64,000 nt of DNA from assembly GCF_963664735.1 (NCBI RefSeq), contig NZ_OY761553.1:3097001-3161000 (forward strand). Direction: 5' to 3'. This document shows, piece after piece, positions 1 to 9,080 of the stretch. The first letter of the stretch is position 1; each line of letters begins with the position of its first letter. The DNA is from an uncultured Cohaesibacter sp. (GTDB taxonomy: Bacteria > Pseudomonadota > Alphaproteobacteria > Rhizobiales > Cohaesibacteraceae). The translations under genes were made by a program, and so were the position numbers. The notes beneath the pieces are model-generated. The model was not told the DNA's origin. It did not search any database and worked only from the letters and a program-made list of their open reading frames with translations.

Positions 1-2
1 GG

Positions 3-431
3 AATAACAACTATGCAGACGATCCCAACAAATGCGTCTGCACCCATTGCTCCAATTATCCAAAGAGCTTCATGGGCAACGATCTGGAAATCGGCAACCT
101 CGATGTTCTTGGCACTGTCATGGACAAGGAAACCTGCTTCGGGGCTGTAAAAGGCCATGTAGCCCCAGGACCAATGACCTATTTCCGCCTGTCCACCGAC
201 GATGTCATGGGAGAAATCCGCGCCTATGTTGGCGAGGGAAAATTCACCGATGATGCGTTCGGCATGGACGGAGGTATTGCAGTTTGTCAGGTGGATGGGT
301 TACGAAGCCTCTTGAGTTACATCTGCAAAAATGGATTCGAACACCATGTCGCCATGGTGCGCGGCACTGTTGGAGATGTTGTAGAAGATGCCATTTCAAA
401 CTATCTGAACTGGGATCTTTATAGCCACTGA
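3..431 (+). CDS. Sugar isomerase, L-fucose/L-arabinose isomerase superfamily (C-terminal part)
   Basis: The gene enters from the left edge, so only its last 142 residues are visible. The reading frame is open from base 3 and ends with TGA at 429-431. The visible part has a Cys-rich stretch (CVCTHCSNYPKSF) followed by EIGNLDVLG, GHVAPGPMTYFRLSTDD and FEHHVAM, the layout of the C-terminal domain of fucose/arabinose-type ketol isomerases. The HH pair is where this superfamily places active-site or metal-proximal residues. Such enzymes convert an aldose to a ketose with a divalent metal in the cytoplasm. The DeoR gene starts 17 bases later on the same strand, so the two are probably co-transcribed. 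The exact sugar cannot be read from this fragment. The FGGY kinase and split transketolase nearby suggest the product is phosphorylated and cleaved by a transketolase. Confidence 0.75.
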   Translation, partial: NNNYADDPNKCVCTHCSNYPKSFMGNDLEIGNLDVLGTVMDKETCFGAVKGHVAPGPMTYFRLSTDDVMGEIRAYVGEGKFTDDAFGMDGGIAVCQVDGLRSLLSYICKNGFEHHVAMVRGTVGDVVEDAISNYLNWDLYSH

Positions 432-447
432 TCAGACGGATAATGCA

Positions 448-1233
448 ATGAAGTTGGACAAGAAACCTCTGCTCGGCGAACAGCGTCGCCAAAAGATGCT
501 GGATCTTCTTATGGAAGAGGGTAGCGCCAGAGTCGCCAAGTTGAGCGAAATGTTTCATGTTTCTGAGCCAACGATCAGGCAGGATTTGGAGAAACTGGAA
601 GCCGAAGGGCACATCATTCGAGAGCATGGTGGCGCTTTCTCCAAATCCATTTCCAAGCAGGTCCAGCAGCTGGCGCTACAGCATCTGGAGAATCTGGACA
701 AAAAAGAAGCCATTGGTCGCAAAGCTGCCGAGTTGGTTGAAGATGGAGACACCATCATCCTTGATGCTGGTTCGACCACGACAATGCTCGCCAATCAGCT
801 GATCGATAAACGTCGCCTCAGGGTCATGACCAATGCACTCAACATTGTTTTCATTCTGGGGCGGGAACCATCAAATTCGGTTCTGGTCACCGGCGGTGAG
901 TTCAAAGCCCCCACTCTTTCCTTGTCCGGCGAGAAAGCGGGCGCCTTCTTTGAAAATATGTTTGCTCCTAAGCTCTTTCTGGCAGTGGGCGGCGTTTCCT
1001 TTGAGGCTGGCCTGACTTATCCTGGCTTCAATGATCTCCACGTAAAATCGGCCATGATAAAATCTGCCGCACATGTATATCTGCTGGCGGATTCAACCAA
1101 ACTTGGCGAAGTTTCCTTCGCATCGCTCGGCAGCGTGGATCTGGTGCACACGATCATCATCGATGCTGGCATTTCGACGGAAGACACAAAACGTTTCGAA
1201 GAGCTGGGTATCGAAGTTATTATCGCCAAATAA
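448..1233 (+). CDS. DeoR/GlpR-family transcriptional regulator
   Basis: This 261-residue protein has the family's usual length and two-domain layout. Residues about 8-60 form a winged helix-turn-helix (VAKLSEMFHVSEPTIRQDLEKL is its core, followed by the wing with REHGGA). Residues about 75-240 form the DeoRC sensor, including DGDTIILDAGSTTTM and LADSTKLG, which in this family bind a phosphorylated sugar that relieves repression. The ATG follows the isomerase stop by 16 bases, and the ribosome site is weak (GGAT). The gene converges with the ABC transporter operon, and a hairpin separates them. It is a candidate for binding the 13-nt sites at 5160 and 9910, as is the SorC protein. Family assignment is firm; the effector is unknown. 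Confidence 0.9.
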   Translation: MKLDKKPLLGEQRRQKMLDLLMEEGSARVAKLSEMFHVSEPTIRQDLEKLEAEGHIIREHGGAFSKSISKQVQQLALQHLENLDKKEAIGRKAAELVEDGDTIILDAGSTTTMLANQLIDKRRLRVMTNALNIVFILGREPSNSVLVTGGEFKAPTLSLSGEKAGAFFENMFAPKLFLAVGGVSFEAGLTYPGFNDLHVKSAMIKSAAHVYLLADSTKLGEVSFASLGSVDLVHTIIIDAGISTEDTKRFEELGIEVIIAK

Positions 1234-1372
1234 TCTCTGAAATCAGTTCAGAATTTCCTGCAATCCGCTTCGGCTCACGTTGGCGGCAGGTTGCATTTGT
1301 GGCCTGTTGGCATGATGCGGAGAAGTTATTTTTGTCCGTTGAGCAAGACAAATTGCATGCCGTGCAGAATGG

Positions 1373-1399
1373 AGCAAAGCGGAATATATCCGCTTTGCT
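1373..1399. terminator. Bidirectional hairpin between convergent genes
   Basis: Perfect 11-bp arms (AGCAAAGCGGA and TCCGCTTTGCT) enclose a 5-base loop. It lies between the ends of the convergent deoR gene and ABC permease gene. Neither side has a long T run, so it is a weak intrinsic terminator or a 3'-end stabilising structure. Confidence 0.55.
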
Positions 1400-1409
1400 A
1401 TTGGTGCTG

Positions 1410-2399
1410 TTATCTTTTGCGCCGGAACAGATCGACCAGAATTGCGATCATGACTACAATGCCAATGATGACGCGTTCCCAGTAACCGGATACGTTCATC
1501 AGAACGATGCCGTTGGCCAAAACAGCCATCAGCAAGGCACCAAAGATGGTTCCGATGATGGATCCCTGACCACCGCTAAGGCTCGTACCGCCAATAATGG
1601 CAGCCGTGATGGCCCCCATGAGCCAGCCCTCACCAACAGAAGGTTGCCCGGAATCCATGCGGCTGGCATATAGGATGCCAGCCAGAGCAGCACACATTCC
1701 AGCCAAGCCAAAGACGATGAACTGAACCTTCCAAACACGGATACCGACCAGCGTCGCCGCATCCGCATTGCCGCCGATTGCATAAATATTGCGACCGAAC
1801 CGCGTGCGGATCAAAACAAAGCTCAAAACCGCGCCGACCAGCAAAAAGATGATCACGGGAACAGGCACACCAAAAACAGTGCCCTGTCCGAACACACGGA
1901 AGGTTTCGCCCAGAGGTCTGATTGGATACCCCTTTGTGATCACGAGCGTTGCACCAGCAAAGACCTCACCGGACGCAAGAGTCACGATGAACGGATTAAG
2001 CTTGAGCTTGGCGATGAAAAAGCCGTTGATGCAGCCAATCAGAAAGCCAAACCCTGCGGTAAGAGGCAACACCAGATAGGGGTGTATTCCTGTCGAGGTG
2101 AGCATCAGGGAGCCGACGATAGCCGACAGGCCCGCTGCGGTTCCTACCGAAAGATCAATGCCGCCAATCAGCAAAACAAGGGTCTGACCAAGGGCAACGA
2201 GCCCCACAAAAGACGCCTGTCGCGCAACAACGCTGAGGTTATATTGTGATAAAAAGGAAGGGGTTGCCAGTGAGAGAATAACGCAAAGGACAATCAAGGC
2301 GACCAGAATGCCGCTTGCTTCCCAGTTCCAGAATTTGAGCAACGGAGTCTTCCAGCTAAAGCCTTCCTGACGTGCCGTTGACGAAGCTGCTTCGTTCAT
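1410..2399 (-). CDS. Ribose-type sugar ABC transporter permease (RbsC-like)
   Basis: This 329-residue, very hydrophobic protein has the size and segment pattern of the BPD_transp_2 permeases of CUT2 sugar importers, with about 8-10 membrane segments. Characteristic stretches are LALGQTLVLLIGGIDLSVG near residue 75 and a late glycine-rich loop (IIGGTSLSGGQGS) that contacts the ATPase. The protein forms the inner-membrane channel of the importer. The ATG is preceded by GGAGG at good spacing. It is the last gene of the operon that runs binding protein, ATPase, permease on the minus strand, 14 bases after the ATPase stop. With one permease gene the channel is probably a homodimer. Substrate is not deducible, but it is likely the sugar handled by the neighbouring isomerase, kinase and transketolase. 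Confidence 0.92.
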   Translation of the reverse strand: MNEAASSTARQEGFSWKTPLLKFWNWEASGILVALIVLCVILSLATPSFLSQYNLSVVARQASFVGLVALGQTLVLLIGGIDLSVGTAAGLSAIVGSLMLTSTGIHPYLVLPLTAGFGFLIGCINGFFIAKLKLNPFIVTLASGEVFAGATLVITKGYPIRPLGETFRVFGQGTVFGVPVPVIIFLLVGAVLSFVLIRTRFGRNIYAIGGNADAATLVGIRVWKVQFIVFGLAGMCAALAGILYASRMDSGQPSVGEGWLMGAITAAIIGGTSLSGGQGSIIGTIFGALLMAVLANGIVLMNVSGYWERVIIGIVVMIAILVDLFRRKR

Positions 2400-2413
2400 T
2401 TTGTTTCCTCCAA

Positions 2414-3898
2414 TCAGCTCATAGCCAACGCAAGCAAAGACTCCTGCGTAGCTTCGTTAGCACGAACTGTTCCTTTGGCGTGTCCTTCGTGCATGACAAG
2501 AATACGATCCGAGACGTCGAGAACTTCCTGTAGCTCGGATGAGATATAGACAATTGACAAGCCTTCATCGGCCAGTTCGCGCAGCAGCGTCTGGATTTCC
2601 AGCTTTGCGTTGACGTCGATGCCGCGGGTCGGCTCATCCAGAATGAGAATACGGCTTTCTCCCATAAGCCATCGAGCGAGAATGACTTTCTGCTGGTTAC
2701 CACCGCTCAGGCTTGTGATCAGGTCACTGGTTTGGCCAATCTTGATGGGAATCCTTTTGACGTAGAAATCCACTTCTTTGAGCATTTCGCCAAATTTAAT
2801 GCCCAGAAGTCCGCGCCACTTCTCTAGCGTGCCGATCCCCATATTTTCCGCAATCGCCATATAGGGAAAGATACCGTCCTGTTTGCGCTCTTCAGGCAAA
2901 TAGACCAGCCCAGAGGCAATCGCATCTGCAGGGTGTTTGAAATTTGTTTTCTTTCCGAAAACTTCGACTGTTCCTTCCGATGATTTGGTAACCCCGAAAA
3001 GACACCGCCCGAGCTCTGTACGCCCTGATCCGACCAAGCCAGCCACGCCAAGAACCTCTCCTTGACGCAATTCCAGGCAAATATCCGAGAACTCACCCGG
3101 CCTGCTTAACTTGTCAACGCGCAGAACAACATCCCCTTTAGGCACGTCTTTGCGCTTGATGACACGACCACCAACTTCGCGACCGGCCATGAAGTTGACC
3201 ATTTCATCTTTGTTGGTGAGTTTAGGATCCAGCTCTCCGACATATTGGCCGTCTCGCAGCACGGATATTCGGTCCGAAAGGGCCAGAATTTCGTCAAGGC
3301 GGTGAGAGATGTAGAAGATCGACCCTCCATCGGCGCGAAACTGATGGATAAACTCGAACAGGCGATCAGACTCCCTCTTCGTAAGAGCCGCCGTCGGTTC
3401 ATCAAAAATGAGAATTTCGGCATTTGTCGCAACGGCACGCGCAATCTGCACAAGCTGTTGTTGGGCCTTGCTCAAGGTATTGACGGCAGCATCCGGATTG
3501 ATCGTCTCATCGATTTTGTTGAGACTTGCAATGGCAAGCTCCCGTGTCTTGGCCCAGTTGATGACAGAGCTGTCCGTCACCTGAGCGCCAAGCAAAACAT
3601 TCTCGGCAACGCTGAGCAGTGGAACAAGGTTGATTTCCTGGGGGGCTATGGCGATACCGGCATCCTGCGATTCCATTGGCGTGACAAATTGCACTTTGGC
3701 GCCATTTCTGAAGAGCTCGCCGGATGTCGGCAAAAAGCGACCGCAGAAGAGATTCATCAGCGTACTTTTGCCAGCCCCATTTTCTCCAATTATTGCATGC
3801 ACTTCGCCGGGATAAATGCCAAGAGACACATCCGTCAGGGCCTTCACAACGCCAAAAGATTTGGAGACATTGCGCGCTTCAAAACAAAACTGCTGCAT
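2414..3898 (-). CDS. Sugar ABC transporter ATP-binding protein (RbsA-like, two ATPase domains)
   Basis: This 494-residue protein is a fused double ATPase of the CUT2 type. The first half has Walker A GENGAGKST, the signature region LSKAQQQLVQIARA and Walker B ILIFDEPTAAL. The second half has a degenerate Walker A (GLVGSGRTELG), signature LSGGNQQKVILARWL and Walker B ILILDEPTRGIDV. The unequal pair is normal for RbsA, AraG and MglA relatives, where only one site is fully catalytic. It powers import of a monosaccharide from the cytoplasmic face of the membrane. A good ribosome site (AGAGGAT) precedes the ATG. It sits between the binding-protein and permease genes. Confidence 0.94.
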   Translation of the reverse strand: MQQFCFEARNVSKSFGVVKALTDVSLGIYPGEVHAIIGENGAGKSTLMNLFCGRFLPTSGELFRNGAKVQFVTPMESQDAGIAIAPQEINLVPLLSVAENVLLGAQVTDSSVINWAKTRELAIASLNKIDETINPDAAVNTLSKAQQQLVQIARAVATNAEILIFDEPTAALTKRESDRLFEFIHQFRADGGSIFYISHRLDEILALSDRISVLRDGQYVGELDPKLTNKDEMVNFMAGREVGGRVIKRKDVPKGDVVLRVDKLSRPGEFSDICLELRQGEVLGVAGLVGSGRTELGRCLFGVTKSSEGTVEVFGKKTNFKHPADAIASGLVYLPEERKQDGIFPYMAIAENMGIGTLEKWRGLLGIKFGEMLKEVDFYVKRIPIKIGQTSDLITSLSGGNQQKVILARWLMGESRILILDEPTRGIDVNAKLEIQTLLRELADEGLSIVYISSELQEVLDVSDRILVMHEGHAKGTVRANEATQESLLALAMS

Positions 3899-3957
3899 AA
3901 CTATCCTCTAATCCGTAGCATGGCGGATTGACCGCCATGCAAATTTGATGGACGTGA

Positions 3958-4917
3958 TTAGTCTTTGAGCAGGTCTTTTGTCAGGATCTGCGAACCGGTT
4001 GCATGCACATGGGGCACGGTGTGATTCTGGTTCTTGGCAACCAGATATTTGACGCACCAATAACCGATCTCCCACTGACGCTGAGCCTTGACACCGTCGA
4101 TGACGCCGTCTTTGACGAACTGCAGAGTTTCAGGCAGGTCATCCATTCCGACAACAGCAACTTCACCAGCTTTGCCAGCATTAGCCACAGCACGAGCAGC
4201 ACCAATCGGGTTGGAAGCATTGGCACCGAAGATACCAGCCAGATCAGGGTTAGCCTGCAATGCGTTTTCGGTGAGGGTCACTGCTTTTTCCAGATCGTCG
4301 TCGTCAGGCTGTTCGAAGACCACTTTGATGTCTGGGTATTTAGCAATTTCCTCCTTGAAACCACGCACGCGGGATGCATGGTTTTCTGCGGTAAGGCTAC
4401 CTGCCAGAATACCAATCTTGCCCTTTTCGCCAATGCGTTTGGCAAGGAAGTCGGCCAGATCGCGCCCGTCCTGAGCGTCGCCCTTATGTCCGACAAAATC
4501 AAAATCGTCAGAGCAGAATGTGTCGAAGGTTTCGACATTCACACCTGCAGCAACAGCTTCTTTCAAAATCTGGACGTTCGTTGATGGATCAAGGCAGGAA
4601 ACAGCCAGACCGTCTGGATGACGGCCAATATTGGTTTCAATGCGGCGGTTATGGTCAGCAACGTCGGCTTGTGGTGGCTCATCCCAACGAACCTCGATGT
4701 TGATATTCTGGGCCTTGAACTCATCGACAGCAGCCTGTGCACCAGCCTTCACGACTTCATACCATGGATGGATGACTTTCGGGATGAAAACGAAGGTGAG
4801 TGGTTTATCGATTGGCTTGATCAAGTCAGCCTGATCGAATGCCACGGCTGAGTTGGCGACCACAGCGACACAGGAAGCCATCAGACCAGCTGAGGCCCAT
4901 TTGGCGAACTTATTCAT
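3958..4917 (-). CDS. Periplasmic sugar-binding protein of ribose-type ABC importer
   Basis: The 319-residue protein starts with a typical signal peptide (MNKFAKWASAGLMASCVAVV, cleaved near the AVAF site). A Peripla_BP_4-type fold follows, with FVFIPKVIHPWYEVVKAG as the first strand-helix and repeated Asp/Asn-rich loops (FGANASNPIGA, VVGMDDLP) that usually bind sugar hydroxyls. It captures substrate in the periplasm and delivers it to the permease encoded downstream. A strong ribosome site (GGGAGGAATATGC before ATG) fits high expression of a binding protein. It is the first gene of the operon, and two copies of a putative operator lie upstream at 4976 and 5160. Confidence 0.93.
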   Translation of the reverse strand: MNKFAKWASAGLMASCVAVVANSAVAFDQADLIKPIDKPLTFVFIPKVIHPWYEVVKAGAQAAVDEFKAQNINIEVRWDEPPQADVADHNRRIETNIGRHPDGLAVSCLDPSTNVQILKEAVAAGVNVETFDTFCSDDFDFVGHKGDAQDGRDLADFLAKRIGEKGKIGILAGSLTAENHASRVRGFKEEIAKYPDIKVVFEQPDDDDLEKAVTLTENALQANPDLAGIFGANASNPIGAARAVANAGKAGEVAVVGMDDLPETLQFVKDGVIDGVKAQRQWEIGYWCVKYLVAKNQNHTVPHVHATGSQILTKDLLKD

Positions 4918-4975
4918 GCATATTCCTCCCTTGCATGGCGGATCTTTACGAAAACACGTAGTTTGCCCAATAAGA

Positions 4976-4986
4976 ATATTTATTCA
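4976..4986 (+). promoter_or_regulatory. Putative operator copy 1 (ATATTTATTCA)
   Basis: Eleven bases identical to the core of the sites at 5160-5172 and 9910-9922. It lies about 59 bases upstream of the binding-protein start codon, where a repressor could block transcription. Confidence 0.45.
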
Positions 4987-5159
4987 GCATGAGCGATTTT
5001 ATTATTTTCGCGTAAATTGGTCCGTTCGTCAAGTTTATACATTCAAAAACTCCCGCTAACAGCGCGCGCTATAAATCATATTATTTCGCCGAAAATGTCG
5101 CATTTTTAGTCATTTATTTGCGATCCCCGATGAATGGGAACAAAAATAACCAAATAAAT

Positions 5160-5172
5160 GCATATTTATTCA
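5160..5172 (+). promoter_or_regulatory. Putative operator copy 2 (GCATATTTATTCA)
   Basis: Thirteen bases that recur exactly, on the other strand, at 9910-9922 in front of the transketolase operon. With the preceding bases it forms an AATAAAT-GCAT-ATTTATT dyad (about 5155-5171). A DeoR or SorC site is the simplest reading. Chance recurrence in AT-rich DNA is the alternative. Confidence 0.5.
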
Positions 5173-5523
5173 TTTATTTATAAATATATTGGTTGTATTG
5201 AATTTGCTATATATTACTGATTGAATCATCGTCCATTAATTCAAACTAAAAAAATAATAGGCGGACAGTTTGTTAGGGGAAGATTCTACTGTGACTATGC
5301 GTCTTCCACAGAAGCCATTGCAAAAAGGCCAACCAACCTGACATCCGAAAAACCGAACGACGGGTTCAAAAGCGTATCGATAAGCAGCTTAGATAGAATC
5401 TGACTAATTGAAATTGTAAAATGAAACTGGGGCATTCAGGCGAACTGGCAGGCGAGCTGGCGAGGTCGTTTTAATATTCGACCCCTAATCTGCATCGATA
5501 ATATGACCGGCGAGAAATCGGAT

Positions 5524-6528
5524 CTAAGGTCGACCGAAATGCTCAAGGATGTGCATTTCATCTGCTTGCTTGCCATCATCATTTAGCAAACGTTCCGCGG
5601 TGAAATTGTCGGTGATCAGGATGTCGAGGCATCCGGTTCTGAGCGCGCCGTGGATGGCTTCGGTCTTGGTTGCCCCACCGGCAAGAGCAATCACCCGATC
5701 AACCTTTGCCAATGCATCCAGCGGCATGCCGATGACGCGATCATCAAGTGGTGTCTTGATGATGGTTCCATCGCGATCGAAAAAGCGAAGGCTCATGTCG
5801 CCAACGGCACCAGCCTCGGTCAGCTCGGCCAACTCTTTTGGCGAGAAGATATTGCCACTGCGCGCCAGCATGGAGGACGGCTCCGTGGCACCGATGCCGA
5901 CAATCGCCAGCGTTATCTTGTCAAACAGTTCCATCGTTTCGCGGATGTAGGAATCCCCCAGCAGAACCAGTCTGGCTTCGCGGGACTGGGCAACGCCGGG
6001 CGCTGTCAGCAAGCGGGCTTCGGCCCCGGTCAGGCGCGCCAGACGCGAAGTCAGCTGCGTGGCATGGGTCTGCACCGTCGGATCGCCCATGCCGCCCAAG
6101 GTTTGAACCACATATTTCACCCGGTCAGACCGCATGGGGTGGATATTCTCCACCATGCGCAAAATCGTCTCGCTCCAGCTGGAAACGCCGATCACTTCAT
6201 TTTGTTGCAGCGAAACTTCCAGAAAATGCGCGGCCGATTCACCGATCCGTTCCATGATGGTGCTCTGGCGATCTTCCGAGGCTTCCACGACGATCGCTTC
6301 GGCCAACCCATATTTGTCGCGCAGCCCGTTTTCCAACTCCACGAAGGTGCCCGACGGCGCGACGATGGTGGTTCTGACGATCTCTTCTTCCTGCGCTTTC
6401 TTCAGCAGGCGCGAAATGGTCGCCTGGGAAATGCGCAAATGCTTGGCTATGTCCGCCTGTCTGCGACCCTCGACGTGATACATTTGAGCCACGCGTGCGA
6501 TAAGACGCAGTTCGTTTACTCTTGCCAA
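5524..6528 (-). CDS. SorC-family (DeoR-type sugar-binding) transcriptional regulator
   Basis: The 334-residue protein has an N-terminal helix-turn-helix (residues about 15-50, with RRQADIAKHLRISQATISR) and a C-terminal SorC-type sugar-binding domain, an NagB-like fold (about 60-330, with VVQTLGGMG, GIGATEPSSML and LAGGATK). Family members are tetrameric regulators whose effector is a phosphorylated sugar. The start is TTG at 6526-6528, chosen because GGAGG lies 7 bases upstream and the conserved HTH follows at once; no in-frame ATG fits. It is the last gene of the transketolase-kinase operon, 57 bases after the kinase stop, so it probably autoregulates that operon. It may also regulate the ABC operon through the repeated 13-nt site. 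Confidence 0.9.
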   Translation of the reverse strand: MARVNELRLIARVAQMYHVEGRRQADIAKHLRISQATISRLLKKAQEEEIVRTTIVAPSGTFVELENGLRDKYGLAEAIVVEASEDRQSTIMERIGESAAHFLEVSLQQNEVIGVSSWSETILRMVENIHPMRSDRVKYVVQTLGGMGDPTVQTHATQLTSRLARLTGAEARLLTAPGVAQSREARLVLLGDSYIRETMELFDKITLAIVGIGATEPSSMLARSGNIFSPKELAELTEAGAVGDMSLRFFDRDGTIIKTPLDDRVIGMPLDALAKVDRVIALAGGATKTEAIHGALRTGCLDILITDNFTAERLLNDDGKQADEMHILEHFGRP

Positions 6529-6585
6529 CGGACATCCTCCAATGCAGATAATTCGCGCACGATACTATCCTGAAAGGTTGCTGAG

Positions 6586-8049
6586 TCAAAGCAGCGTTCG
6601 CTTTATCGCCAGCCGCCATTTCGATAGCTCGGATAATCGCCTGTCACTGGCCATGGTTGGCTTGATCTCCTGACCATGATCTCCCAAGGCACTGATCGCA
6701 TCGAGATCGCTCCAGAAGCCCGTTGCCAGACCTGCCAGATAAGCGGCCCCTTGTGCCGACGCTTCCGGGCTTTCACCTCGAATGATCGAATGGTCGACAA
6801 AATCGGCCACCATGGCCATGAGGAACGGGTTCTGACTTGGCCCGCCATCGACAAACAGCTTGCCGATGCCATGACCGGAGTTTTTGAGGATGATTTCGAA
6901 AACGTCCTGAACCTGGAAGGCGATGCTCTCTGCGGCAGCACGAGCAACATGCGCCTTGTTGCTGGCAAAGGATAGACCGCACATCAACCCTCTTGCGGTT
7001 GAATTCCAGTGAGGCGCACCAAGGCCAACATGGGCAGGCACCAGCACGACACCAAGCGTATCTTCCACGGTCTGAGCCAGATCCAGCAATTCTGCCACAT
7101 CCTGCTGACCCAAAAGATCTGCTGTCCATGGCAGAATGGATGCGCTCACCAAAATGTTGCCTTCAAAGGCATAGGTTGGTTTGCCACCAAGCGACCATGC
7201 TATTGTTGTGGTTACCCCGCGAGGCGGCACAACAAACTCCGGCATGGTGGTCATGATCGATGATCCGGTTCCAAATGTTACCTTGCCATCACCAAGACCA
7301 TAGGCCCCATGGCCAAAGAGCGCGCCGTGGGAATCTCCGATTGCAGAAGCAACGGGAATGCCATCTGGCAATCCGGGAACGCCTTTGGTATGGGTAAAGA
7401 TGCAAGAGGAATCCTTCACCTCTGGCAACACAGCCTTGGGAACGCCGAATAGTTGGCAAAGATCATCATCCCAGCAAGCTTCGGATATATTGAAAAGCTG
7501 GGTTCTGGCGGCGTTGGATGCATCGCATGCATGTAAGAGACCTCCGGAGAAGTTCCAGATCAACCAGGAATCAACGGTGCCGATGCAGATTTCTTCGGTA
7601 GCCTTGTCCTTGTTGCAATTATCCAGAAGCCAGCGAATCTTGGTCGCGGGAAAGAGGGGGTCAAGCGGCAGGCCCGTACGCTGGATTACGTCTTCTTCAT
7701 GCCCGCCAGCCTTGAGGCTTTCGCAGGCATCCGAGGTTCGGCGGCATTGCCATGTAACCACAGGGCCAAGCGCCTTTCCCGTTGAACGATCCCAGGCGAG
7801 GACAGATTCCCGCTGGTTGGAAATGCCTATCGCGTCCAACTCAACGTCCGGACCTGCCGCCAGACAATCTGCAATGGCTTTCAGGGTGCTATTCCAGATG
7901 GTTTCCGCATCCTGCTCAACCCAACCGGACTGTGGGTGATTGATTGGTACAGGACAGGATCCTCTGGAGAGAATTTCTCCATTTTGGGAAACCAATATGG
8001 CCTTACTGTTTGTTGTGCCTTCATCAATGGCCAGTACTACCCTTTGCAT
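6586..8049 (-). CDS. FGGY-family carbohydrate kinase (glycerol-kinase-like)
   Basis: The 487-residue protein has the full FGGY layout. The N-terminal half begins with the phosphate-binding loop DEGTTNSKA and continues with ISNQRESVLAWDRSTG and GTVDSWLIWNFSGG. The C-terminal half has GTGSSIMTTMP and the adenine-side motif FVDGGPSQNPFLMAMVADF. It transfers phosphate from ATP to a sugar or polyol in the cytoplasm. It looks closest to the glycerol kinase branch, but family branches do not map cleanly onto substrates. The flanking isomerase and transketolase argue for a ketose, such as an apulose- or xylulose-like sugar, rather than glycerol. The start ATG has an AAGGAGG site 6 bases upstream. The gene lies 74 bases after the transketolase C-terminal gene, with a hairpin between them. 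Confidence 0.9.
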   Translation of the reverse strand: MQRVVLAIDEGTTNSKAILVSQNGEILSRGSCPVPINHPQSGWVEQDAETIWNSTLKAIADCLAAGPDVELDAIGISNQRESVLAWDRSTGKALGPVVTWQCRRTSDACESLKAGGHEEDVIQRTGLPLDPLFPATKIRWLLDNCNKDKATEEICIGTVDSWLIWNFSGGLLHACDASNAARTQLFNISEACWDDDLCQLFGVPKAVLPEVKDSSCIFTHTKGVPGLPDGIPVASAIGDSHGALFGHGAYGLGDGKVTFGTGSSIMTTMPEFVVPPRGVTTTIAWSLGGKPTYAFEGNILVSASILPWTADLLGQQDVAELLDLAQTVEDTLGVVLVPAHVGLGAPHWNSTARGLMCGLSFASNKAHVARAAAESIAFQVQDVFEIILKNSGHGIGKLFVDGGPSQNPFLMAMVADFVDHSIIRGESPEASAQGAAYLAGLATGFWSDLDAISALGDHGQEIKPTMASDRRLSELSKWRLAIKRTLL

Positions 8050-8065
8050 CTTTTCCTCCTTAAGA

Positions 8066-8098
8066 CCCCTGCTGCCCGGTTCTCCCCCCGCGCAGGGG
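8066..8098. other. Intercistronic hairpin between transketolase and kinase genes
   Basis: The 7-bp arms CCCCTGC and GCAGGGG enclose a C-rich 19-base loop. It lies just upstream of the kinase ribosome site. It may stabilise the upstream transcript or set the ratio of the two products; no T run follows on the operon strand. Confidence 0.35.
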
Positions 8099-8123
8099 TT
8101 TTGTAAGCGACTAGTGCGGTAAC

Positions 8124-9080
8124 TTAAGCTTTTCTTTTGATGAGCTCTTTGGCGCTGGAGGCGAGACCTTCCGGCGACATGCCAAATTCATCGAGCAGGA
8201 AGCTTGCTGTACCTGTTGGTACAAAGATGCCCGGAACACCAAGCCGCGTCATTGGCACAGGGACAGTCTCCACAACTACTTCTGCAATTGCGCTACCTAA
8301 TCCACCGAAAATTGTATGTTCTTCACATGTCAGGATCGCACCGGTTTCACTGGCTGCGGCGACAATTGCGTCACGGTCGATCGGGCGGACGGTGGCCATG
8401 TTGACGACACGGGCAGAGATCCCTTCAGCTTCCAGCAACTGGGCCGCCTTCATGGCGCGGACGGTCAAAATGCCGTTGGCCATAATCGTAACGTCGGTAC
8501 CTTCTTTCAGCGTAACAGCCTTGCCAAGCTCGAACTGATAGTCAGCAGGCAAGAGGTCCGGCACCCCTTCGCGCGACAAACGCAGGAAGATTGCTCCGGT
8601 ATGCTCTACGGCAAAGGCTACGGCGGCGGCCGTTTCAATCGAGTCGCACGGCGCCACGATCGGCACATTTGGCAGCGCACGAATCCATGCAAAATCTTCA
8701 GTTGAGTGATGGGTCGGACCAAGAGGTCCATAAGCCATGCCGGAACTGATGCCGACCAACTTCACATTGGTGTTGGAGTAGGCCACGTCGGCCTTGATCT
8801 GCTCCAATGCGCGCCCGGTCAGAAAGCAGGCTGCGCCACAGACAAACGGAATTTTTCCGCCATTTGCCAATCCGGCGCCAACGCCGATCATATTCTGCTC
8901 GGCAATGCCGACATTGACCAAACGTTCCGGAAATTTATCCCTGAAGCTGTTCAGCTTTGAGGAGCCGACAGAATCATTGCAAACAGCGACGATCTCCTGA
9001 TTTTCGGCGGCCATTGCTTCAAGCGTTTGGGTGAAAGCATCACGGCAATCATGGAGTTTTGCTTCTGATATATTGCTCAT
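8124..9080 (-). CDS. Transketolase, C-terminal subunit (split enzyme)
   Basis: The 318 residues match the pyrimidine-binding and C-terminal domains of transketolase. The catalytic glutamate region is VNVGIAEQNMIGVGAGLA (Glu near residue 81), which activates thiamine diphosphate. GMAYGPLGPTHHSTEDFAWIRALPN-type sequence follows, and then a transketolase C domain ending with VPGIFVPTG. It works only as a complex with the N-terminal subunit encoded just upstream. Their genes overlap by four bases (ATGA), so they are translationally coupled. Split transketolases are common in sugar-catabolism clusters. Here the partner kinase and isomerase suggest the enzyme transfers a two-carbon unit from an unusual ketose phosphate. 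Confidence 0.93.
   Translation of the reverse strand: MSNISEAKLHDCRDAFTQTLEAMAAENQEIVAVCNDSVGSSKLNSFRDKFPERLVNVGIAEQNMIGVGAGLANGGKIPFVCGAACFLTGRALEQIKADVAYSNTNVKLVGISSGMAYGPLGPTHHSTEDFAWIRALPNVPIVAPCDSIETAAAVAFAVEHTGAIFLRLSREGVPDLLPADYQFELGKAVTLKEGTDVTIMANGILTVRAMKAAQLLEAEGISARVVNMATVRPIDRDAIVAAASETGAILTCEEHTIFGGLGSAIAEVVVETVPVPMTRLGVPGIFVPTGTASFLLDEFGMSPEGLASSAKELIKRKA

Larger units (their letters stand above)
4918..5523. other. Control region upstream of the ABC operon
   Basis: This 606-base stretch has no convincing gene and is very AT-rich between 5085 and 5225. It separates the end of the sorC-like gene from the start of the transporter operon, so it must hold that operon's promoter. 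It contains two copies of ATATTTATTCA. A TTGACG hexamer on the minus strand (5027-5032) is a possible -35, but the -10 is not clear. A short imperfect tandem repeat, GGCGAACTGGCA/GGCGAGCTGGCG, lies near 5439-5462 with no evident meaning. Confidence 0.6.

Noticed and set aside
5221-5403. A 60-residue frame in the ABC control region
   Set aside because: No ribosome site, AT-rich surroundings, no resemblance to a known protein.
5650-6573. A 307-residue plus-strand frame
   Set aside because: It is antisense to the conserved SorC regulator and has no family features; a byproduct of codon bias.
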